Positions 13,436-21,511 of a DNA stretch of 25,291 nt are shown here, piece after piece. Numbering within the stretch: position 1 is the stretch's first letter; every line of letters begins with the position of its first letter. Both the position numbers and the translations under genes were made by a program. The notes below the pieces were generated by a model, which did not search any database, was not told the origin of the DNA, and saw only the letters and a list, made by a program, of their open reading frames with translations. This stretch comes from a virus. The stretch is taken from IMG/VR virus record IMGVR_UViG_3300005960_000457, positions 1-25,291 of that record; one strand, given 5' to 3'.

Positions 13436-14817
13436 AACTTGAAACCTTCAAATTTAAGTTCTTGTCCGGTAGGTGTTTTATCGAAAGTAGGAGTATCGTC
13501 ACCGTCTGTATCGATAAGAGTTTGTTCAGCTTGATCAACATCAAACAATCTCATTTTAGATCTATCTACACCAATTACAAATCTTTTCTTATATGTAGGA
13601 TCATTGTATCTATTCTTTAATTGTTTTACTGCGAGTTGACCCATTTTTTCAAGTTCTTCAGTAGATATAATAGCAAACATTAAGTCGGCGGTAGCGGGTA
13701 GTCCAAAAGACTCGGACGTATCTTCCAACCCAATATCCGTGTTAGAATAACCCGAACGAGTCGTTTGCGTTGCAGAGACGATCGGTACGTCAAACTCGAC
13801 CGCAAGACCACGTATCTCTTCAGCAATTGCTTTAATGTAGGAGTATGAATTGATTGCACCGCCCATTCCTTTCATTCTTGATGAAGCACATATGTTTAAA
13901 TAATCTATAAAGATCATTTCCGGTTCAAATGTCTTCTTAAGTTTTAGCTCGTTTAGTAGAGCTCTAAAGTGTGATGTGTTTGCTTGACCAGTAGGATATT
14001 CTTTGATGATAAGCTTACCACTAGTTCTTGTAGATAATTTATACACCCTATCTGAAAACATATCCTTGCTTAGATTTTTTAGTTGGTCAATAGGTACATC
14101 AAGTAGATTAGCATCAATACGTTCGGCAATTCTTTCTTCTGCCATTTCCATTGTAATATAAAGAACGTTACGTCCTTGACTCATAGCTGACGCTGCACAA
14201 TGGCACATGAATAATGATTTACCGACGCCGGTACCGGCGAGACATATGTTTAAAGTTTTGTTTGGTAAACCACCTTTTGTAATTTTATTGAAGTATTCAA
14301 GATCGAAAGGAATTCTTTCTTCATCACGATGATAGAACTCATATCGCTCGTTTGCATTCTCAATATAGTCATGTCCTACATTTGTATCAAACGATACACC
14401 TAAAGCTTTTGTTAAAATCTCTGGTAACGCATTCTTTGTAAGTGTATTGTGCTTTCCATCAATAATTTGTATAGACTCCATAACCGCATTATATAGAGCT
14501 CTATCTTGACACCACTTTTCTGTATTTTCATACAGCCAAGTTTCATTAACATCTTCTTTTTCAAAAAGATTCGGAATGATTTCCACAGCATGTCTATACT
14601 GTTCTTCATTGTACGAGTCTGAATTATCAATCTCGATCTTGAATGCTTCTGCATTTGGAAGTTTATTGTATTTTCCAACAAACTTCCCTGCCTCTCTAAA
14701 AAGTAACTTGTATATTCCTTCAAAATAATCCGGTTTGACAAAGGGTAAAACCTTTCTCATATATGTTTCATTACTTAATATATTTTTTAAAACAACTTGT
14801 TCTATATTAGTGTTCAA
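13432..14817 (-). CDS. 41: Replicative DNA helicase, DnaB/T4 gp41 type
   Basis: 461 residues, against 475 for T4 gp41. The N-terminal domain starts NTNIEQVVLKNIL, and the RecA-like C-terminal domain has Walker A AGTGVGKSL (about 194-202), YITMEMAEERIAERID, Walker B-like EMIFIDYLNI, VSATQTTR, and an arginine-rich LKNRYNDPTYKKRFVIGVD near the end. It unwinds DNA 5' to 3' at the fork. I use TTG at 14817, since AAGGA lies 7 bases upstream and the resulting N-terminus fits the family. The frame stays open to another TTG at 14841. It follows UvsX and a small gene, as replication/recombination genes cluster in T4-like phages. Confidence 0.93.
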   Translation of the reverse strand: MNTNIEQVVLKNILSNETYMRKVLPFVKPDYFEGIYKLLFREAGKFVGKYNKLPNAEAFKIEIDNSDSYNEEQYRHAVEIIPNLFEKEDVNETWLYENTEKWCQDRALYNAVMESIQIIDGKHNTLTKNALPEILTKALGVSFDTNVGHDYIENANERYEFYHRDEERIPFDLEYFNKITKGGLPNKTLNICLAGTGVGKSLFMCHCAASAMSQGRNVLYITMEMAEERIAERIDANLLDVPIDQLKNLSKDMFSDRVYKLSTRTSGKLIIKEYPTGQANTSHFRALLNELKLKKTFEPEMIFIDYLNICASSRMKGMGGAINSYSYIKAIAEEIRGLAVEFDVPIVSATQTTRSGYSNTDIGLEDTSESFGLPATADLMFAIISTEELEKMGQLAVKQLKNRYNDPTYKKRFVIGVDRSKMRLFDVDQAEQTLIDTDGDDTPTFDKTPTGQELKFEGFKL

Positions 14818-15100
14818 TCGCTTGTCCTTCTGAGCTTTCAATTATTGCTACTAAAACATCTCCAACATGAGCCTGTAGTCCTGCATTATCTGATGTTAAA
14901 TCTGGATCTGGTGATTCATGTATTTCAAAATCATATTTCAAAATTGCTGATTCTCCGTCGCCTTCTCTTACGCTTACTTTTCCATAAGAAATAATAGTTT
15001 CAGGAAACGGGCCGGATAAAAGTCGAACATGCCACTGTTCTTCACCCTTTGCTATAAATTCATAATCCTCGTTCTCAAGCATCTTCTGCAACAATTTCAT
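14807..15100 (-). CDS. Small unknown protein between UvsX and the helicase
   Basis: 97 residues from the ATG at 15100. A TTG at 15127 or the ATG at 15082 (overlapping the UvsX stop by 8 bases) are alternatives. The fold looks beta-rich (WHVRLLSGPFPETIISYGKVSV, AILKYDFEIHES) and acidic. Genes of this size sit after uvsX in marine T4-like phages. No motif identifies a function. Confidence 0.65.
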   Translation of the reverse strand: MKLLQKMLENEDYEFIAKGEEQWHVRLLSGPFPETIISYGKVSVREGDGESAILKYDFEIHESPDPDLTSDNAGLQAHVGDVLVAIIESSEGQAIEH

Positions 15101-16109
15101 CCATTGAGACTTGTTCGGTGTATCCAATAGAGTATTGCTTCTTTATAAATTCCTTGAAATCTGTGTCAGTAAATGTAGGAGTCCAGAACTCTTCAAGAAG
15201 AGTTTCGGCTTCTCTTACTTTACTTTCTTCTCCTCTTCTTTGATACCAACCATTAGATGGTTTGATTACGTAACCACCAGCAAGAGCTACATCAAGAAGA
15301 CCCGAATAGTTTGATACACCACCTTCCCATGTAACTGAGATTGGAATCTTTGATTTTTCTTTTACATACCTAGATTTTTCAACATTAATAACAAAGTGGT
15401 AGCCTTTGATTTCTGTACCTTTCTTGTCTTGCTGACGACCTATAATCCAAATATTATCTGCACTATAGTATATACCTGTACCGCCACCCACAACATCTTT
15501 AGGAAATAAACCTATTTCTTTGTACGTATGATTAACTGCAAGAAGAGGAATATTCTTCATTGCAAGATAAGGTGTTGTCATACGAAACAAACCTTTGAGA
15601 GCCTTTGCTCTTGACATGTCTGCAACAGATTTTTCATTGAGTGTGTCTTCCATTTCTTTTTTAGAAGCTAAGTTACCGATTGAGTCAATTACAACTATAA
15701 CCTTATCATCTCTATCTAGATTTTCAAGTTGGCTTATCATATCAAATTTGAGTTCTTCTACGTTTGTGATTGGAGTATGTAGAACTCGAGTAGTGTCTAC
15801 ACCGAACTGTTTGAAGTATGACTGTGGAGAACCAAACTCTGAATCATAGAATAACATAACAGATTCAGGATATTTTTTCATATATGCTGCAGCCATTAGA
15901 AGAGCAAAAGAAGTTTTAAAGTGTTTTGAAGGACCAGCAAGAACAGTAAGTCCTGGAGCTAAGCCACCGTCAACTGATCCAGATAAAGCAACATTAATCA
16001 TAGGAACATCCGTTGATACCATATCTTTTTCAGTAAAAAATTTAGACTCTGAAAGAACTTCAGTGTGGCTCAGCTTTGAGTTCTTTTTGAGTTTATCCAT
16101 TATAGACAT
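15075..16109 (-). CDS. uvsX: RecA-like recombinase UvsX
   Basis: 344 residues. UvsX forms filaments on single-stranded DNA and carries out strand exchange in recombination-dependent replication. Walker A is GPSKHFKTS (59-67), the phage form of the RecA P-loop. VMLFYDSEFG, KVIVVIDSIGNLASKKE (Walker B) and LLAVNHTYKEIG follow in order, and VGGGTGIYYSADNIWIIGR matches the L2/C-terminal core. AAGGAG lies 7-8 bases before the ATG. First gene after its own consensus promoter. Confidence 0.93.
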   Translation of the reverse strand: MSIMDKLKKNSKLSHTEVLSESKFFTEKDMVSTDVPMINVALSGSVDGGLAPGLTVLAGPSKHFKTSFALLMAAAYMKKYPESVMLFYDSEFGSPQSYFKQFGVDTTRVLHTPITNVEELKFDMISQLENLDRDDKVIVVIDSIGNLASKKEMEDTLNEKSVADMSRAKALKGLFRMTTPYLAMKNIPLLAVNHTYKEIGLFPKDVVGGGTGIYYSADNIWIIGRQQDKKGTEIKGYHFVINVEKSRYVKEKSKIPISVTWEGGVSNYSGLLDVALAGGYVIKPSNGWYQRRGEESKVREAETLLEEFWTPTFTDTDFKEFIKKQYSIGYTEQVSMDEIVAEDA

Positions 16110-16134
16110 ACAATTCTCCTTTTAGAATAGTATA

Positions 16135-16163
16135 ATTATACCACAGTTTCATATAAATGTAAA
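16135..16163 (-). promoter_or_regulatory. Sigma70-type promoter of uvsX
   Basis: Minus strand TTTACA, 17 bases, TATAAT with TGG before the -10. Its -35 box directly abuts the stop codon of the C5-methyltransferase-like gene. Confidence 0.8.
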
Positions 16164-17354
16164 TTAAAAAAACGCCTCAAGTGTGGCAGGTTCTGGTTCT
16201 GACCAGAAAGTTTTAGTTTTGTTGCATTGTATTGCAAAGTTAGTTTTCTTCATCTGCGCTTTGCCGTATAAAAAGTTCTTAACATTTTCGGCCATGTCGC
16301 TTGCAGTTGTCACTGGAACATTTTGACATATCATATTTAAATTTTTGACACCTCCAACTAGATTAAAATCCTTTGGCATCTTCATAATATCTAGACACTC
16401 TCTTACATTCAAGTATCTATCAGCATCTGGATGTGTAAGCATACTAGGGTATGCACCAACAAAGGCACCGATGTAATCCTTAGGAACTACAACACCTCTT
16501 CTCATAATATTGCCTCCAGCCTTTAATTTATCTCCCATTCTTCTACACTTTATAGCATGATCAGTATAACCTTTCTTATCCGCCCACTCTGCGACTTCAT
16601 AGTAATTACTGCCATTGTCTTCAATATAGTGCATAATATCCCAAGTCTTATCTATCTTCTTTTGAAAATCAGTATGAGATATATTGTCATGCATTACTTC
16701 TAAAACGTATTTGTAAAACAGATCTTCACTTGGCTTAGAAGTTTTAACCATAGTATCGGTCATAATATCAGGTTCGTTAGTTGCACTGCTTCTGATCTGA
16801 TCAGCAATATTTTTATACGGTCTATTATAGTAACTAAATATTGGTACTTTATCTCCTTTCCAGAAGAAGTAAAATGCTCTATCTCTAACTTGACTCAATC
16901 CGTGAAGTATAGATTTAGTTTTATAAAGACTCACAGTGTAACCTAACTCATCAGCCAGTTCTCTCATCTTACTAACAATAGGTTCTCCCATTTTGCTAGC
17001 AAGTCTAGGCGCGTTTTCTCCCCAGAAAACCTGAGGTTGAACATTTTCTAATACATACTTAGCAGACTTAAGCATCCAATCGTTAGTAGGACTATCAGCG
17101 CTACTACTGGTATTAAGCGCAGAAAGGCCAGCACAAGGACAGACAGTGTTGACAACATCCACTCGAGAAGGAGCACTGCCACCCATATCAAGCTTAATAT
17201 AAGGAACGTCGTTATTATAATGGTTAACAAGTTGACTATCATTTGCTTCAAAATCTGAGTATGAAAGAATGTACTCAGGACGAGTCCCGAATACATTTTC
17301 CATTGCGAATGTTTCTCCACCTATAAGGGGAACTATGCTAGCATAACTATTCAT
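16164..17354 (-). CDS. C5-cytosine methyltransferase-like protein
   Basis: 396 residues from the ATG at 17354. That start overlaps the UDP-glucose dehydrogenase by 8 bases and begins just before the fold. ATG 17393, with AGAAAAG upstream, and TTG 17423 are alternatives. C5-MTase motifs are visible: a degenerate motif I (PLIGGETFAMENVF), motif IV PCAGLS with the catalytic Cys74 (PCQ in most enzymes), motif VI GENAP (112-116) and motif VIII QVRDR (154-158). The family methylates C5 of cytosine in DNA. The motif I is not the usual FAGxGG and a long C-terminal part (about 190-390) is unfamiliar. It is the last gene of the glycosyltransferase operon, so a role in the same DNA modification is possible but unproven. 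Confidence 0.75.
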   Translation of the reverse strand: MNSYASIVPLIGGETFAMENVFGTRPEYILSYSDFEANDSQLVNHYNNDVPYIKLDMGGSAPSRVDVVNTVCPCAGLSALNTSSSADSPTNDWMLKSAKYVLENVQPQVFWGENAPRLASKMGEPIVSKMRELADELGYTVSLYKTKSILHGLSQVRDRAFYFFWKGDKVPIFSYYNRPYKNIADQIRSSATNEPDIMTDTMVKTSKPSEDLFYKYVLEVMHDNISHTDFQKKIDKTWDIMHYIEDNGSNYYEVAEWADKKGYTDHAIKCRRMGDKLKAGGNIMRRGVVVPKDYIGAFVGAYPSMLTHPDADRYLNVRECLDIMKMPKDFNLVGGVKNLNMICQNVPVTTASDMAENVKNFLYGKAQMKKTNFAIQCNKTKTFWSEPEPATLEAFF

Positions 17355-18189
17355 AAGAAACGTTCTGTGCTTTTTCTCTATCGCACTTTTCATAATCTTT
17401 TCTATATTTATTATTTTCTTCAATAGCCTTTTCTAAGATAGAAAAGTTGTGACCTGAAAAGTGTATAAAAGCAGAGGTATCTTTAGGAAAACATGCACCA
17501 CCGAAACCACGGCGGCCATCATGTCCTGGTACACGCGTGTGAGACTGACCTATTCTTGGATCCTCTCCGATTGCATTTATTATACGACCAAAGTTACCTC
17601 CAAATTTTTCTACTACATCATAGAACTGATTAAAAAATAAGACCTTTGTTGCAAGAAATGAATTGATTCCATATTTTACGAAAGAAGCGTCTGACGCTTC
17701 CATATGAAATATTGGACATGGTTTACATAAGCTGTGTTGTTTATATATTTCCTCAACATTTTTTGTAACAGTTGGGTTGCCTCCAAAAATGTGCATAGGT
17801 GGATTTACAAAATCTTCTTTTGCACTTGCTTCGCGTAAAAATTCAGGATTGTAACACACTCTATTCTTTCCAATCTGATGAGTAGATAGTCTTTTAATAA
17901 CATCTGGCGTAACAGTAGATTTAATTACAATTATGCCAGATCTTCTTGTCATTAGTTTGTTCACAGAGTCTTCTACAATAGAAGTATTAACAGTTCCGTC
18001 ATCTGCCATTGGAGTAGGTACACATATAAAAGTAATGTCTGCTTCTAGTGGTGATGTAGTTTCAATACTTTTGTTCTCATCATAAATTGGATCAATAATT
18101 GTTTTTTCACAAGTATGATCATTGAATCCATAGTCTACGGCTTTACCTACAAATCCATGACCAACTATACACACTTTAAGCTTTTCCAT
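17347..18189 (-). CDS. UDP-glucose 6-dehydrogenase-like protein, short form
   Basis: 280 residues. The family oxidises UDP-glucose to UDP-glucuronate with two NAD+. Visible marks are the Rossmann loop GHGFVGKA (10-17), FICVPTP (54-60), STVTPD, YNPEFLREASAKEDF (113-127), KYGINSFLATK (172-182) and GFGGACFPKDTSAF with catalytic Cys233. Full-length enzymes have about 390-450 residues. The C-terminal UDP-binding Rossmann domain is missing here, and the gene ends cleanly at the next start, so this looks like a stable short phage form and not a fresh frameshift. The start overlaps the epimerase stop (TAATG). Confidence 0.85.
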   Translation of the reverse strand: MEKLKVCIVGHGFVGKAVDYGFNDHTCEKTIIDPIYDENKSIETTSPLEADITFICVPTPMADDGTVNTSIVEDSVNKLMTRRSGIIVIKSTVTPDVIKRLSTHQIGKNRVCYNPEFLREASAKEDFVNPPMHIFGGNPTVTKNVEEIYKQHSLCKPCPIFHMEASDASFVKYGINSFLATKVLFFNQFYDVVEKFGGNFGRIINAIGEDPRIGQSHTRVPGHDGRRGFGGACFPKDTSAFIHFSGHNFSILEKAIEENNKYRKDYEKCDREKAQNVSYE

Positions 18190-19133
18190 TAATTAACTCC
18201 GTAATATTCTTTGTACCAAGTTATAAACTTTTCAACTCCAACTGGTACGGGTGTTGTAGGAACGTATCCTAATTTTCGAAGCTTAGTAGTATCAGACCAT
18301 GTTTCAGGTGTATCTGCTGGATGAGCAGCTACTAATAACCTTTCAGTTTTTCTACCTAAGTTCTTTTCTATCTCGTCAACAAAGTCGACCAACTCTACCT
18401 GAGTTCCATGACCAATATTATATATCTCATGATAGGTTTCATTGCTCTCAACGATTTCATCAACTACGAGTTCAATACCTTGTACAATATCATCAACAAA
18501 AGTAAAGTCACGTTTCATGTCTCCGTAGTTATAAAGCTCAATAGGTTTACCTGCAACAATAGAATCTGTAAAAGAAAAGAGTGCCATGTCTGGTCGACCA
18601 TAAGGACCATACACTGTAAAAAATCTTAGTCCTGCAGATCTTGAAATTTTTGAATGCATAAACTGACATTCATTTGCTCGTTTTGACCAGCCATAAGGGT
18701 TGTTTTGGTGAAGTGGCCTATCATGCTCATTCCATGGAAGTGGTTGACCGTGCATAACGCAACTGCTAGATGCGTATACAACTGGAATATCATGATTTTC
18801 TGCTACTTCAACAATCCTTTGAGTACCTGTTATATTAGTATCAATATAGGGCTGTGGTTCTGCAAGGGCGTGTCTTGGGTTTGCATATGCTGCTAGATGT
18901 AAGATACAATCATAATCTTTTACATCATCTTCTAACATAGTGAAGTTCTGAATATCACCGGTAAGTGTTTCAATTCCTTCTTCTTTTAAGATAGTTGCTC
19001 TATCTTGTTTTAGTTTTACGTCATAGTAATCATTAAAATTATCTAGTCCTTTGACGTCCCACCCAGCACTTTTAAATGCAAGGGCAGAATGAAAGCCGAT
19101 CATACCGGCTTGTCCAGTTATGAATATTTTCAT
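18189..19133 (-). CDS. UDP-glucuronate 4-epimerase-like SDR
   Basis: 314 residues, extended short-chain dehydrogenase. NAD-binding GQAGMIG (7-13), then GLDNFNDYYDVKLK (29-42), which is the hallmark of UDP-glucuronate 4-epimerases (CapI/GAE type) and differs from GalE. The catalytic set is Ser122-124 with Tyr147 and Lys151 (YGWSK). FFTVYGPYGRPDMALFSF and MKRDFTFVDDIVQGI follow as in the family. Expected reaction: UDP-glucuronate to UDP-galacturonate. The start overlaps the glycosyltransferase stop (ATGA), so donor-sugar and transfer genes are translated together. Other UDP-sugar epimerase or decarboxylase activities are possible. Confidence 0.85.
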   Translation of the reverse strand: MKIFITGQAGMIGFHSALAFKSAGWDVKGLDNFNDYYDVKLKQDRATILKEEGIETLTGDIQNFTMLEDDVKDYDCILHLAAYANPRHALAEPQPYIDTNITGTQRIVEVAENHDIPVVYASSSCVMHGQPLPWNEHDRPLHQNNPYGWSKRANECQFMHSKISRSAGLRFFTVYGPYGRPDMALFSFTDSIVAGKPIELYNYGDMKRDFTFVDDIVQGIELVVDEIVESNETYHEIYNIGHGTQVELVDFVDEIEKNLGRKTERLLVAAHPADTPETWSDTTKLRKLGYVPTTPVPVGVEKFITWYKEYYGVN

Positions 19134-20374
19134 GCGAAAAACTCCTCTAGTCCTTGTGGTTGGTTTTCTTTAGTATTAATTGCAAGATCGACAATTTCGT
19201 TAACAACCATCTCGCCATCTGAGTGCTGCTTCCAAAATTCAAATGCCATCTCTCTCCAATCATCTCTCATAGTAGGATCATTCTTTAGTCTGATCATTAG
19301 TTCGCGACACTCTTTAAAATTAGAATAGTCAAGACCAATGGTGCCGCTGTTTTGGCATTGACTAATTGGTTTACCCTGCACAGGGTGAATTACGTTATCA
19401 CAAAAGTGTTTATGAAATATAGGTACTGTTCCTGATGCAATACATTCTGCATGACAGTTTTCAATATTATCTCCATAAGTTTCTGCTTTTAAATGGTATA
19501 GATCTGAACCGAAAGCTGAACGAGCCATTCTTTCCATGCAGTCTGAGTTTATATATTGAGGATATAAGTATGCACCTTTTCCGGTAACTTCTTTTCCATA
19601 CATGTCAGGTGTAAACTTAACATCACCATATTGCTTTTCTGGTCTGAAATGATTTTCAACTACTCTTCTATCAACTGGTTTTTCTGCCTTATTGTCTCTA
19701 TACAAGACTAATGGATACTGAATAGAAGCTTCAAGTCCTTCTAGAACTGTGATGAAATCATTATCCATAAGTTCATCTTGGTGATAATCAATCATAAGAC
19801 TAGGACCTTTCCACATAGCAGTACGTCCTATCCAACGAATCATATTATCTTGTTGTTCCTCAATAGGCCTCCAGTATTTTTCTCTGTGTCCTTCATAATC
19901 AAAACCTAAAGCCATCTTCGTAAGTGGGGTCTTAATATTATTCTTTTTCATGAACTTTGAAAAATCATTTTCAAGCGAGTGAGTCATGATAACATCAACA
20001 CTCATACAAACATCTGCTAGATTTGCATTACGTGCAATAGATGCTGCTTTATGATCTACATTGATAAATGCTTTTCGGATATGAACACGATCAAGAAACT
20101 TTAACCAGTTGTCTTTACAATCTTGAGGGTGAGACTTTGAAGGAACAGAATATACGATACATAGTTCATGTGAATTTACAATTGCAGCCATAGCTTCCCA
20201 TTCACGACCTAAGTTCATTTCCATTTGATCAATTTCTAAACCTTTTGCTCTTCCCCACTTTTTATCGTTTGCAGATAAGATCTTTGCACCTGTAACTTTT
20301 TGCATTTGTATTGCGCATTGTGTTACACCGCAACCTTCAGTACCACGACCAAGTACAATAATTATTTTATTCAT
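19130..20374 (-). CDS. AGT-like DNA 5-hydroxymethylcytosine alpha-glycosyltransferase
   Basis: 414 residues, against about 400 for T4 alpha-glucosyltransferase. From memory of T4 AGT, matching blocks occur in the same order: GTEGCGVT (11-18; T4 LEGCGVT), VDHKAASIARN (106-116), DVIMTHSLENDFSK (127-140), RWIGRTAMWKG (180-190; T4 RWIGRTTTWKG), EGLE (212-215), YINSDCMERMARSAFG (274-289; T4 YINSEMLERMSKSGFG) and SGTVPIF (314-320). T4 AGT is a GT-B enzyme moving glucose from UDP-glucose to hmC in duplex DNA. GGAGG sits 6 bases before the ATG and overlaps the previous stop. Given the downstream UDP-sugar genes, the donor may be a UDP-uronic acid (inference). Confidence 0.88.
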   Translation of the reverse strand: MNKIIIVLGRGTEGCGVTQCAIQMQKVTGAKILSANDKKWGRAKGLEIDQMEMNLGREWEAMAAIVNSHELCIVYSVPSKSHPQDCKDNWLKFLDRVHIRKAFINVDHKAASIARNANLADVCMSVDVIMTHSLENDFSKFMKKNNIKTPLTKMALGFDYEGHREKYWRPIEEQQDNMIRWIGRTAMWKGPSLMIDYHQDELMDNDFITVLEGLEASIQYPLVLYRDNKAEKPVDRRVVENHFRPEKQYGDVKFTPDMYGKEVTGKGAYLYPQYINSDCMERMARSAFGSDLYHLKAETYGDNIENCHAECIASGTVPIFHKHFCDNVIHPVQGKPISQCQNSGTIGLDYSNFKECRELMIRLKNDPTMRDDWREMAFEFWKQHSDGEMVVNEIVDLAINTKENQPQGLEEFFA

Positions 20375-20749
20375 TTATTCCTCCAAATATCGCTTACAAC
20401 CTTCAAGCTTTGACTCAACATACATAGGATTATTGAGCAACCTGTTTAATCCAGAAGGGTGTGGTAGTATATAGTGTTCGTATCTATTAAGTCTTGTGAG
20501 ATAGTCTGAAACTTTTGTTCCCCATGCTACTATCTTATCATATCCATCTAAAAGACTTCTTATTGATTCGTGATCAAAAGACTTATACTTAAAATCCCAA
20601 TTAGGATCTGATGAAAGATTTGTAAACGATACATAATCTAGTTCTAAATAGTCTAGCCATGTATGGAACCTCTTATAAGAAGATCCTTTCGACTTACTTA
20701 TTGGAACCCGCGAGGGATTCAATCCTACGAATATAAGTTTTCCTTTCAT
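20375..20749 (-). CDS. Uracil-DNA glycosylase superfamily-like protein
   Basis: 124 residues from the ATG at 20749. VGLNPSR (8-14) resembles motif A (GxxPxx) and ILPHPSGLNR (94-103) motif B (HPS) of UDG-like folds. The protein is short and lacks the four Cys of family 4/5 enzymes, so it may be a reduced member acting on another base or none. Upstream TTG codons lie inside the promoter and are excluded. The -10 box ends 6 bases before the ATG, so the transcript appears leaderless. First gene of the operon continuing into the glycosyltransferase. Confidence 0.6.
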   Translation of the reverse strand: MKGKLIFVGLNPSRVPISKSKGSSYKRFHTWLDYLELDYVSFTNLSSDPNWDFKYKSFDHESIRSLLDGYDKIVAWGTKVSDYLTRLNRYEHYILPHPSGLNRLLNNPMYVESKLEGCKRYLEE

Positions 20750-20755
20750 AGTACT

Positions 20756-20784
20756 ATTATACAACATTTTTTAGTATTTGTAAA
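20756..20784 (-). promoter_or_regulatory. Sigma70-type promoter giving a leaderless mRNA
   Basis: Minus strand TTTACA, 17 bases, TATAAT, then AGTACT and the ATG at 20749. With the usual 7-base distance the transcript starts on the A of the start codon. It drives the UDG-like/AGT-like/epimerase/dehydrogenase/C5-MTase operon. Confidence 0.8.
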
Positions 20785-21102
20785 CTATTTTGTTTGGTTT
20801 TCTAAAGCTTTTTTTAACGCTCTTTCGAGATCATTATCAGCTTCCTCGGCCATCTGTTGATAAGGGTCAACTGGCTGGAACTTTTTCTTCATTTCTAATA
20901 AATCGTATTCTATGTCTTGACTTGTTCTAACTTTAGTTTCTTTAATAGGAAGAACTTTTATTATGGACACGTCTTTTTCTGAAGGACCTAGATGCTTTTG
21001 CATTAAGAATATTCTTTCTTTAACATTAGATACTTTATCTTCTAAGTTATCCAGTCTGCTATAGGCTTTTGCTAAATCCAAAAGTTGCTTACTCCTGTCC
21101 AT
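20785..21102 (-). CDS. Coiled-coil protein of unknown function
   Basis: 105 residues; charged helices with heptad character at about 5-37 and 85-103 and a basic central linker. The ATG at 21102 abuts GAAGG and overlaps the SPASM-like gene by 14 bases; a TTG at 21081 with AGGAG 10 bases upstream is an alternative. The stop lies right at the -35 of the next promoter. No family recognised. Confidence 0.6.
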   Translation of the reverse strand: MDRSKQLLDLAKAYSRLDNLEDKVSNVKERIFLMQKHLGPSEKDVSIIKVLPIKETKVRTSQDIEYDLLEMKKKFQPVDPYQQMAEEADNDLERALKKALENQTK

Positions 21103-21511
21103 CCTTCGTAATTCCTAAAAGTTTCTCTTTCTCTAAAATACTATTTTTTTGTTGATTCAGTTGTTTTACATATGAAGAGTATGAGTGCTGATTACCGTCA
21201 TCATCTATAATGACGCCACACGATGTTTTACATCTACTTCCAGCTTCTTTAGGTTTAAACAATATTTTTCTATAAAAGTTTTTCCATTGTCTTGAATTAA
21301 GAGCATCTTCTGGAGTAATTCCATTTTTAACGTTAAGTTCTTTATTGTATATTCCTCCAGGATTTTCTTTTCTATCAAATGCATTGTCCATCCAACAACA
21401 AGGAACATAATAACCAGATGCTGAGAATGCCATGCACTGACCCATTCCATTTATATCTATATCACCATTTTCTAAAAAAGGAAAACATTTGGGAATAATC
21501 TTAAGCTGCAT
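21089..21511 (-). CDS. SPASM-like Fe-S domain protein, partner of the radical SAM gene
   Basis: 140 residues from the ATG at 21511 (AAGGAG about 10 bases upstream; GTG 21520 possible). Cysteines are arranged as in SPASM/twitch domains: KCFPF near the start, GQCMAFSASGYYVPCCWMDN in the middle (C..GxxxPCCxD), and GSRCKTSCG near the end. SPASM domains hold auxiliary [4Fe-4S] clusters and are normally fused to a radical SAM core. Here the core is the adjacent gene, overlapping by 11 bases, so the enzyme seems split in two chains. The product is unknown. Confidence 0.7.
   Translation of the reverse strand: MQLKIIPKCFPFLENGDIDINGMGQCMAFSASGYYVPCCWMDNAFDRKENPGGIYNKELNVKNGITPEDALNSRQWKNFYRKILFKPKEAGSRCKTSCGVIIDDDGNQHSYSSYVKQLNQQKNSILEKEKLLGITKDGQE

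Noticed and set aside
17355-17423. Longer methyltransferase-like start at TTG 17423
   Set aside because: It would overlap the dehydrogenase gene by 77 bases and adds a basic leader unlike the family; ATG 17354 fits better, though ATG 17393 stays possible.
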